Positions 1-6,403 of a stretch of DNA of 45,989 bases are shown in pieces. A program made the position numbers and the translations under genes. Origin of the DNA: Myxococcota bacterium (GTDB taxonomy: Bacteria > Myxococcota_A > UBA796 > CAJQPC01); contig JAKLKD010000020.1 of the NCBI GenBank assembly GCA_023150845.1, positions 1 to 45,989 on the forward strand. Direction: 5' to 3'. How positions within the stretch are numbered: the first letter of the stretch is position 1; each line of letters opens with the position of its first letter. A model generated the notes under the pieces. The model saw nothing but the letters and a program-made list of their open reading frames with translations, searched no databases and had not been told where the DNA came from.

Positions 1-258
1 CTCATGTTGAGGGTCATCCGCACGAGGTGGAGGAGGCCTCTAGCTCATGTTGAGGGTCATCCGCACGAGGTGGAGGAGGCCTCTAGCTCATGTTGAGGGT
101 CATCCGCACGAGGTGCAGGGGGCCTCTAGCTCACGTTGAGGGTCCTCAACACGAGGTGAAGGAGGCCTCTAGCTCATGCTGAGGGTCCTCAACACGAGGT
201 GCAGGAGGCCTCTATCTCATGTTGAGCGTCCTCAACACGAGGTGAAGGCCGTCTGAAG
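1..258. repeat. 43-bp tandem repeat array, probably continuing beyond the left edge
   Basis: Five full units start at 1, 44, 87, 130 and 173, and a sixth, diverged unit starts at 216. Units 1 and 2 are identical; later units differ at a few positions. Every full unit contains the palindrome GAGGCCTC, and the array carries a CTAG at most unit junctions. Units 4 and 5 contain the dyad TGAGGGTCCTCA, which units 1 to 3 lack. There are no unique spacers, so this is not a CRISPR array. It lies directly downstream of the minus-strand operon ending at 275. The function is unknown; it may be a transcribed structured repeat or a simple minisatellite. Confidence 0.9.
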
Positions 259-274
259 CGCCCGTCGCGCCTCT

Positions 275-796
275 TCAGCCCGGCTCCTTCGTCAACCCCG
301 CCCACTCCCCATCCAGCGCCGCGAGCGCCGAGGCCACAAACTCCTCGGTGTCGACCCCCTGGGCCTCGGCGTAACGCCGGGCCTGCAAGAGCATGTCGAG
401 CTTGTCCAGGGCCTTCACGAGGCGGCCCTCGGGGCTCACGCCGTACTCTTGGGCGAGGGCCATCAGGGCGTCGGCGTTGGGCAAGGGCCCGAGCATCGCC
501 TCCAGGGCCTCCCGCTCCCGGCGGGCCTTCTCGGCCTTGGGCACGCCGTCTTGGGGGGTGAGGTCGCCCACACGCACCTCGGCGAGGTCGTGCAGGACGG
601 CGATGGCCAGGGCCCGGCCTCGGTCGAGGTGGGGCGGGCACAAGGCCAAGACGAGCCAGGCCACGCCCCAGGAGTGCGCCGCGACGCTCTCCGGCGACTG
701 TACGCCGACCCGCGCCCAGCCCGCCCGGTCCAGCTCCTTGAGGCGCAGGGCCTCCATCAAGGCCGCCCGGCGGGGGTCGTCGCCGCTCAGCGGCAC
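275..796 (-). CDS. HD-domain hydrolase, YfbR/HDDC2-like 5'-deoxynucleotidase family
   Basis: This 173-residue protein has the HD-superfamily metal ligands in order: a His in the AAHSWG segment near residue 41, a His-Asp pair in VLHDLAE near 69, and a late Asp in KALDKLD near 131. The layout matches small YfbR/HDDC2-like proteins, which remove phosphate from deoxynucleoside monophosphates; the substrate here is inferred only from the family. The start is probably the GTG at 794..796, overlapping the upstream acyltransferase stop by 10 bases. An internal ATG at 757 is an alternative and fits the usual family N-terminus better. It is the last gene of the minus-strand run and is probably translationally coupled. 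Confidence 0.8.
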   Translation of the reverse strand: MPLSGDDPRRAALMEALRLKELDRAGWARVGVQSPESVAAHSWGVAWLVLALCPPHLDRGRALAIAVLHDLAEVRVGDLTPQDGVPKAEKARREREALEAMLGPLPNADALMALAQEYGVSPEGRLVKALDKLDMLLQARRYAEAQGVDTEEFVASALAALDGEWAGLTKEPG

Positions 797-1812
797 ACGA
801 GCGCCCGCTGCTCGGGGCGGTCCATGCTGATCACCAAGGGCCGCGGGCTCGCCTGGACCTCCTCAAAGTCGCGGCGGTCACGCAGGCCCCGCCAGCCGAG
901 CTGGATGAGGATCTGCGCCGTCGCCGCGCCGAGGCTGTTGCCGGGCCCGGGCAAGAGCACCGCGTCGGGGCCGTGCTCCCCCATCGCCGCGCGCAGGCAG
1001 AGGTTGAGGTCGAAGGGGTCGGTGACCTGGGTGGTCAAGGTGTAGCGCGCGATGGCCTCCGGGGACGCCGTGCGCCCGTAGTGGTGGCCGTCGCCGCCCA
1101 CCATCGGCAGCGCCGGGGAGCGCCAGGGCAGGTCCGCGAGGTCGGCCAAGGCCCGGGCCGAGGTGAGCGCCATGAGCGGCGTATGAAAGGCCGAGTGCAG
1201 GGGGAGCTGTAAGGGGAAGGTGCGGTCGCCGCGCTGGAGCTTGGGTAAGGTCTCGTTCAGCGCCGCGAGGCCCTCCCGGGTGCAGCCGAACACGGTCATG
1301 CCGCCCAGCCGGATCGAGCGGTACACCCCGGGGAGCTTGAGCGCGTCCTCGACGAGGCCGGTGAGCACGGGGTGCGCCCGCCAGTCGTCGCCCGCCGTGG
1401 GGTAGAGCACCTGGGCGCCGATGACGTTGGCCTCCTGGTAACCCCCGAGGGTCTCGACCAGCCGGGCGGCGTCGAGGAGCTCCAGGGCCCCGGCGGCGGC
1501 CAAGGCCGTGTACCAGCCCATGCTGTTGCCCACCACGGCGACGGTCTCGGCCTTGGTGGGGTCCAGAGACTCCAGATCGGCCAAGGTGTAGCCGAAGGTC
1601 AACAAGGAGGCGTGCTCCCCGGCGAGGTGCAGGGCCGGGTAGAAGCGGTCGGCGGCGTCAAGGGCCGTGAGCGTCGGCTTGCCCGCCTCGGCGCGCAGGG
1701 CGTTGAGCTGCTGAACGACAGGGCTCTCCTTGGGCAAGGTGCCGATCTGGGCGCGCCCGTAGGAGCCGCGGCCAGGGCAGAGCAGGAGCAGGCGGCGCGG
1801 GGTGCTGGACAT
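787..1812 (-). CDS. FabD-like acyl-CoA:ACP acyltransferase, malonate-binding Arg missing
   Basis: This 341-residue protein has the FabD fold markers: an N-terminal CPGRGS loop (FabD has FPGQGS), the nucleophile elbow GNSMG with Ser97, the catalytic His in AFHTPLM (His210), and a C-terminal PGPGNSLG segment. In E. coli FabD the malonyl carboxylate is bound by Arg117, 25 residues after the nucleophile; the equivalent here is Leu122. The same substitution type occurs in acyltransferases that handle non-carboxylated acyl groups. The gene begins 3 bases after the stop of a fused branched-chain oxoacid dehydrogenase E1, so it may load branched or other simple acyl groups onto a carrier protein. That role is inferred; no acyl carrier protein is nearby. 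Confidence 0.8.
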   Translation of the reverse strand: MSSTPRRLLLLCPGRGSYGRAQIGTLPKESPVVQQLNALRAEAGKPTLTALDAADRFYPALHLAGEHASLLTFGYTLADLESLDPTKAETVAVVGNSMGWYTALAAAGALELLDAARLVETLGGYQEANVIGAQVLYPTAGDDWRAHPVLTGLVEDALKLPGVYRSIRLGGMTVFGCTREGLAALNETLPKLQRGDRTFPLQLPLHSAFHTPLMALTSARALADLADLPWRSPALPMVGGDGHHYGRTASPEAIARYTLTTQVTDPFDLNLCLRAAMGEHGPDAVLLPGPGNSLGAATAQILIQLGWRGLRDRRDFEEVQASPRPLVISMDRPEQRALVCR

Positions 1813-1815
1813 GGC

Positions 1816-4041
1816 TTATTTGCCCTCGACGAGCTTGAGCGCGGCGGCCTCGATGTCATGCTCTTGGACGAGCACGAGGTTCGCGGCGGCGCCGAGCGGG
1901 ATGTAGGTGTCCCAGGCGGCCACCCGGGCCATCCGGCCGGAGAAGCCCCCGTCGACGAGCGCCGTGAGCACGCCCTCAGACACGCCGCCGGTGCGCCGGG
2001 TCTCGTCCACCACGAGCACCCGGCCCGTGGCCACGGCCTCCCGCAGGATGTCCTCGACGGGCAAGGGGTTGAGCCAGCGCAGGTCGAGCACCCGGCAGCG
2101 CAGGCCGTGCTGCTCCTCCAGGCGCCGGGCGACGCGCTGGCTCATCCAGTGGCCGTTCGCCCAAGAGATGATGGTGAGGTCGCGGCCCTCGCCGGTCACC
2201 CGGCCCACGCCGATGGGCGCGGGGTCGGCGTCGGGGTCGTAGGGGGTGTTCCAGAGGCCGTCGCCGTCTTGGTGCAGGTCCTTCGTCATGTAGAGCGCGA
2301 TGGGCTCCAGAAACACGCAGACCGCGCCGTCCACCTTGGCCGCGGCGACGCAGGTGCGCAGCATGGCCGCGGCGTCGTCGCCCCGGCTGGGGCTCGCGAT
2401 GACGAGGCCGGGGATGTCGCGCAGCACGGCCACGGAGTTGTCGTTGTGGAAGTGCCCGCCGAAGCCCTTCTGGTAGGCGTACCCGGCGATACGCACGACC
2501 ATGGGGTTCTGAAACTGGCCCTGGGAGAAGAACTGCAGGCTGCCCGCCTCACCCCGAAGCTGGTCTTCAGCGTTGTGCAGGTAAGCGAGGTACTGAATCT
2601 CGGGGATCGGCAGGCTGCCCATGTGCCCGGCGCCGATGGCGAGGCCCAAGATCGCCTGCTCGTCGAGCAAGGTGTTGAACACCCGGCCCACCCCGGCGCG
2701 GCGGCTGAGGCCCGTGGTGACGTTGTACACGCCGCCCTTCTTGGCGACGTCCTCGCCGAAGAGCATCAGCTCGGGGTGCTTCACGAGCAGGTCGCCCAAG
2801 GCGCGGTTGATCTGCACGGCGAGGTGGCGCGGGCGGTCGGCCTCGGGGAGCTTGCCCTCCCAGAAGGTAAGGCGGGCCTCGGCGTCCGGCGCGCGGCGGG
2901 CCTCGGCCTCGATCAAGGCCGGGCGGCGCGGGGCCAAGGGCGCGACGACCTCTTCAGCCGTGGTGAGCTTGGGGCGGTCGGCGGCCTCTTGGGCCAAGGC
3001 GGCGCAGCGGGCGCGGGTGTCCTCGTAGAGCTGGATGAGCAGCGCGGGGCTCGCCCAGCCGCCCTCGACCAAGAGGCTCGCGGCGCGGCGCAGGGGGTCC
3101 AGGGCCTCGGTGGCCTCGATCTCCTCCTCGCTGCGGTAGCTCTGCTCGACGTCCGAGCCCGCGTGGCCCAAGAGCCGCACTACCTTGAGGTGCAAGAACG
3201 CCGGGCGGCGGTGCTCCCGGACGTACTCGACGGCGGCCTGGGCGGCGTCGTAGGCCTCGGGGAGATCCAGGCCGCTGCCCCCGAAGTAACGCATTCCCGG
3301 CCGGTGCTGGTGGTTCGCCGCCACCCAGCCCGAGGGGGTCGAGACGGAGATGCCGATGCCGTTGTCCTCACAGACGAAGAGCACGGGCACGGGCACGTTC
3401 TGGAACGACGACCAGCAGGCCGCGTTGATCGCGCCTTGGGCGGTGGAGTGGTTGGAGGAGGCGTCGCCGAAGGTGCAGACGATGACGCTGTCTTCAGGCA
3501 CGTCCAGGGGCAGGCCCAGGCGTTTGCGGCGCTCCAAGGTGAAGGCGGCGCCGACGGCCTTGGGCAGGTGGGACGCGATGGTGCTCGTCTGGGGCGGGAT
3601 GTAGAGGGACTTTGAGCCGAAGACCTTGTGGCGGCCCCCGGCGATGGGCTCGTCCTTCGCCGCGGTCACCCCGAGGAGCACGTCGAGGAGCGGGGTCTGC
3701 CCGGGGACCTGCCGGGCGCGCTGCACGAAGAAGCCGCCGGAGCGGTAGTGCAGAAACGCCATGTCCGTCGGGCGTAAGGAGGCGGCGACGGCGGCGCTGC
3801 CCTCGTGCCCCGAGGAGCCGATGGTGTAAAAGCTCGCGTCCCGGGACTTGAGGTCGCGGGAGGCGAAGTCCAGGTGGCGGCTGGCGATCATCGACTCAAA
3901 GAGCTGCAGCGCCAGGCGCCCGGTGAGCCCGCTGCCCGGGGCGACGGGGGCGTCGAGGCTCGGCTGGGCGGGGCCGGGCGTGAGCCCGCGCACATGCTGG
4001 AGGAAGCGCTGGTCGACCACTGCGGCGCGGTTGACGGCCAT
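1816..4041 (-). CDS. Fused alpha-beta E1 of a branched-chain 2-oxoacid dehydrogenase-type complex
   Basis: This 741-residue protein joins both E1 subunits. The alpha-type half (about 45 to 370) carries the thiamine diphosphate motif, starting GDASSN at 192 and ending near the EDNG at about 223. The beta-type half (about 400 to 741) has LFGEDVAKKGG, the conserved loops around the FGGHFHNDNS segment, and a C-terminal transketolase-like domain. Such enzymes decarboxylate branched-chain 2-oxoacids and pass the acyl group to the lipoyl arm of E2. Neither E2 nor E3 is in the window. It is followed after 3 bases by the FabD-like gene, suggesting a link to acyl supply, perhaps for branched-chain lipids. 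The start ATG at 4039..4041 has CGGAG upstream. Confidence 0.88.
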   Translation of the reverse strand: MAVNRAAVVDQRFLQHVRGLTPGPAQPSLDAPVAPGSGLTGRLALQLFESMIASRHLDFASRDLKSRDASFYTIGSSGHEGSAAVAASLRPTDMAFLHYRSGGFFVQRARQVPGQTPLLDVLLGVTAAKDEPIAGGRHKVFGSKSLYIPPQTSTIASHLPKAVGAAFTLERRKRLGLPLDVPEDSVIVCTFGDASSNHSTAQGAINAACWSSFQNVPVPVLFVCEDNGIGISVSTPSGWVAANHQHRPGMRYFGGSGLDLPEAYDAAQAAVEYVREHRRPAFLHLKVVRLLGHAGSDVEQSYRSEEEIEATEALDPLRRAASLLVEGGWASPALLIQLYEDTRARCAALAQEAADRPKLTTAEEVVAPLAPRRPALIEAEARRAPDAEARLTFWEGKLPEADRPRHLAVQINRALGDLLVKHPELMLFGEDVAKKGGVYNVTTGLSRRAGVGRVFNTLLDEQAILGLAIGAGHMGSLPIPEIQYLAYLHNAEDQLRGEAGSLQFFSQGQFQNPMVVRIAGYAYQKGFGGHFHNDNSVAVLRDIPGLVIASPSRGDDAAAMLRTCVAAAKVDGAVCVFLEPIALYMTKDLHQDGDGLWNTPYDPDADPAPIGVGRVTGEGRDLTIISWANGHWMSQRVARRLEEQHGLRCRVLDLRWLNPLPVEDILREAVATGRVLVVDETRRTGGVSEGVLTALVDGGFSGRMARVAAWDTYIPLGAAANLVLVQEHDIEAAALKLVEGK

Positions 4042-4102
4042 GAGGAGGCTCCGGGGGCAGGACGCGAGGCTTTATCCCGTCTCTGGCCTCGGCGAGAGCC
4101 CT

Positions 4103-5005
4103 TCAGCGGCGCTTGGCGGCGAGGAGCCCCTCGCGTAAGCCCGCCTCACAAGAGACGACCCGCTCCACGCCGAGGGCCCGCCAGAGCGCCACGAGGGTCG
4201 CGGCACCCCGGGGCAGGCTCAGCTCGCGGCGGAGGTCGTAGCCGGGCAGGCGGCGGCGCTCCTCGACGGGCAAGGTGTTGAGCCGCCGGGCGACCTCGTC
4301 GAGCTCCACGATGCCCGCGGCGCGGCCGTGGCGGTCCTCACCGGCCTCCCCGCGGGCCAAGGCCGCCATGTGGGTGAGGGTGAGGGCGGTGCCCGCGGTG
4401 ACCACGACGCGGTCCACGCCCGCGGCGGAGAAGCGCTGGGCGTCGGCGGGGCTTAACGCGGCGCGCACCTCGTCTTCAGGGCTCAGCGTGGCCTCGCGCA
4501 GGTGGCCCAACGGCAAGGAGAGGTCGGCGAGGATCCCGCCGTCTTCGCCGAGGATCAGCTCCGTCGAGCGCCCGCCCATGTCGATGACCAAGATGCGCTC
4601 GCCGGGCTGGCCGGACCGCGCGAACACGCCCAAGAAGGTCGCCTGGGCTTCCTCGGCGCCGCTGAGCACCCGCACCTCGGCCCCGGTGGAGGCGCTGAGC
4701 CGCGCGGCGACCTCCTCGCCGTCTTGGGCGTCTCTTAGGCTCGCCGTGGCCGCCACCTCCACACGCTCGACCCCCCAGCGCCGGGCGAGCGCCACCATCT
4801 CGACCAAGGCGTCCCGGGTGAGGGCCTCCCGGGCGGGATCCACCCGGCCGTTGACGTGGCGGCCGAGCTCAGCCTGGGCCCGGTGGGTCGTGAGGAGCTG
4901 CGGGGGCTCCCCCGGGGGCAAGGCCGCGATGAGCAGGTGCAAGGAGTTGGAGCCGAGGTCCACAACGGCCACCCGCGGCGGGGCGGCGGGGGCCAGGACG
5001 CTCAC
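4103..5005 (-). CDS. Ppx/GppA-family exopolyphosphatase / pppGpp phosphohydrolase
   Basis: The 300-residue product shows the actin-like ATPase signatures of the family: phosphate-1 loop VVDLGSNSLHLLI near residue 15, ILVIDMGGRSTELI near 130, and TAGTALTLTHMAAL in the second half. Members hydrolyse long-chain polyphosphate or convert pppGpp to ppGpp; the sequence does not tell which. It is about the length of short Ppx2/GppA proteins and lacks the C-terminal HD-like extension of long E. coli-type Ppx. The start is the GTG at 5003..5005, which overlaps the SixA-like stop as GTGA and implies coupling. The open frame continues upstream, but that part is out-of-frame shadow of the SixA-like gene. 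Confidence 0.85.
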   Translation of the reverse strand: MSVLAPAAPPRVAVVDLGSNSLHLLIAALPPGEPPQLLTTHRAQAELGRHVNGRVDPAREALTRDALVEMVALARRWGVERVEVAATASLRDAQDGEEVAARLSASTGAEVRVLSGAEEAQATFLGVFARSGQPGERILVIDMGGRSTELILGEDGGILADLSLPLGHLREATLSPEDEVRAALSPADAQRFSAAGVDRVVVTAGTALTLTHMAALARGEAGEDRHGRAAGIVELDEVARRLNTLPVEERRRLPGYDLRRELSLPRGAATLVALWRALGVERVVSCEAGLREGLLAAKRR

Positions 5006-5472
5006 TGAAACAGCCGGGCGAAGAGCGGCGGGGCCAAGAACAAGAGCTCCGCCGGGGTGCGCGGGGGCAAGGCGTCGACGCGTAGGCAGGCCACGGTGGC
5101 GGGCTGGAAGTGCAGCACACCTCGGGCGCCCAAGAGCGCGCCCGCGAGGCGGGAGAGCCCAGGCTCGTGGCCGACGACGAGGGGGTCGATGAGCTCCCGG
5201 GCGCCAAGCTCGGCCAGGAGCGCCTCGTCGGCCTCGACCACCGACGGCAGCACCTCCAGGGGCGTGCCCGGGAAGTGTTTGAGGGCGACGGCGGCGGTCT
5301 GCCGGGAGCGGGTGAGCGGCGAGCAGACGATGGCGCCGGGGCACCAGCCGCAGGACTTCAGCCCGAGGATCACCTCATCGACGATGCGCTCCCCGGCGTC
5401 GGTCAAGCGGCGGTCGGCGTCGCTCCGGGCGAAGGACTCCGCGATGCCGTGGCGCATGAGGGTGACGAGCAT
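5002..5472 (-). CDS. SixA-like phosphohistidine phosphatase (histidine phosphatase superfamily)
   Basis: The 156-residue protein begins with the RHG motif (LMRHGIAES, residues 6 to 14), has the CSPLTRSRQTA segment near 51, and a late VVGHEPGLSRL with the second catalytic His near 102. These are the hallmarks of SixA, which removes phosphate from phosphohistidine on phosphotransfer proteins. It overlaps the next gene (Ppx/GppA-like) by four bases and follows the TPR-like gene by 32 bases. Pairing of SixA-like and Ppx-like enzymes suggests a small phosphate-handling unit; the substrate is unknown. The final 20 residues are hydrophobic and Pro-rich. Confidence 0.85.
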   Translation of the reverse strand: MLVTLMRHGIAESFARSDADRRLTDAGERIVDEVILGLKSCGWCPGAIVCSPLTRSRQTAAVALKHFPGTPLEVLPSVVEADEALLAELGARELIDPLVVGHEPGLSRLAGALLGARGVLHFQPATVACLRVDALPPRTPAELLFLAPPLFARLFQ

Positions 5473-5504
5473 GGGGGCTCTCTACCTCGCCCGTGGCGTC
5501 GCCG

Positions 5505-6305
5505 CTACGCAGGATCCAGGGCGCGCTGGAGCTGGGTGAGGGTCGAGTGACGGCAGCCCTCGGCCTCGGCGCGGGCGGCGAGGGCCCGGGCCTCGGTGAG
5601 CTCCGCCTGCCGCGGCGCGCCGACGAGGCAGAGCGCCCGGTGGTAGTGGGCCAAGGCGAGGCTCAGGGTCGGCTCCTCGGCCCGGGAGGCCTCGGCGAAG
5701 AGGGCAGAGCGGCCCCGGATGACGATCTCCCAGGCCCGGGCGGCGTGCTCAAAGGCCTGCCCCTCGTAGAGACCCCGGGCGCACTCCTCGCCGAGCTCGA
5801 CGGCGTAACGCGCGGCGGCCCGGGCGCCGGGCTCCAGGTCGAGCCAACGATCGGCGAGCTCGGCGCCCTTGAGGGTGAGGCTGAGGCCGCCCCCGGGGTC
5901 GGCGCCAAAGAGCAGGCGCCCGGCGTCTTGCAGGTCGAGGATGACCCGCTTGAGGTGGGCGGGGTTCGGGTCACGCTCCAGCAGCGCCTCGCCGTGGCGT
6001 AAGGCGTCGGCGAAGTGGCGCCAAGACCCTGGCGGATCCCCGAGCCGCAGGAGCAGCCGGGCGGCGAAGCCCAGGGCCTCGATGCGCTCCCGCTGGGCGG
6101 GGGCGTCGTCGGGGCTGCCCTCGGCGAGGGTCTGGGCGACGGCCACACGCTCCTCGGCCAGGGCCCGGGCGCCGTCGAGGTCCCCGGCGTCTTGGGCCTC
6201 TTTGGCGAGGCGGTAGAGGGTGACACAGAGGGCCAGGCGGCCGTGGGGGTCCGTCGCCCCGGCGCGCAGGTCGTCGATGGAGCGGGCGCCAGGCAAGTTC
6301 GTCAC
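5505..6305 (-). CDS. TPR-like helical protein of unknown function
   Basis: The 266-residue product starts at GTG (6303..6305) with a GGAG about ten bases upstream. It is rich in Ala, Leu, Arg and Glu and appears to be a stack of helical hairpins resembling tetratricopeptide repeats, for example around residues 28 to 60 and 75 to 110. There is no signal peptide or membrane segment, so it is probably cytosolic. It heads the minus-strand run that continues into the SixA-like and Ppx-like genes, and could scaffold or sense for them. I do not recognise a specific family. Confidence 0.7.
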   Translation of the reverse strand: MTNLPGARSIDDLRAGATDPHGRLALCVTLYRLAKEAQDAGDLDGARALAEERVAVAQTLAEGSPDDAPAQRERIEALGFAARLLLRLGDPPGSWRHFADALRHGEALLERDPNPAHLKRVILDLQDAGRLLFGADPGGGLSLTLKGAELADRWLDLEPGARAAARYAVELGEECARGLYEGQAFEHAARAWEIVIRGRSALFAEASRAEEPTLSLALAHYHRALCLVGAPRQAELTEARALAARAEAEGCRHSTLTQLQRALDPA

Positions 6306-6345
6306 GAGGGGCTCCGGGTTCGGGCGTCGTCTTTAGAATGCCACA

Positions 6346-6379
6346 ACGCCCGCCGAGCCCCGAGAGGCGCGGCGGGCGT
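6346..6379 (-). terminator. Stem-loop, probable terminator of the 981-residue protein gene
   Basis: A perfect 10-bp GC-rich stem (ACGCCCGCCG at 6346..6355 and CGGCGGGCGT at 6370..6379) encloses a 14-nt loop. It lies 25 bases beyond the stop of the gene at 6404 and before the next minus-strand gene. On the minus strand it is followed by TTGTGGCATT rather than a clean T tract, so it may be a weak intrinsic terminator or an mRNA-end stabiliser. Confidence 0.55.
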
Positions 6380-6403
6380 CGATCGTCGCCCGAGAGACGC
6401 GGC

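Noticed and set aside
1-258. CRISPR array
   Set aside because: Units are directly adjacent with no unique spacers and no cas genes are nearby. The same applies to 37162..37505.
1372-3615. Very long plus-strand open frame across the E1 gene
   Set aside because: Its product is Gly/Val/Arg-rich low-complexity sequence, as expected for the antisense strand of GC-rich coding DNA. The minus-strand E1 protein has clear motifs.
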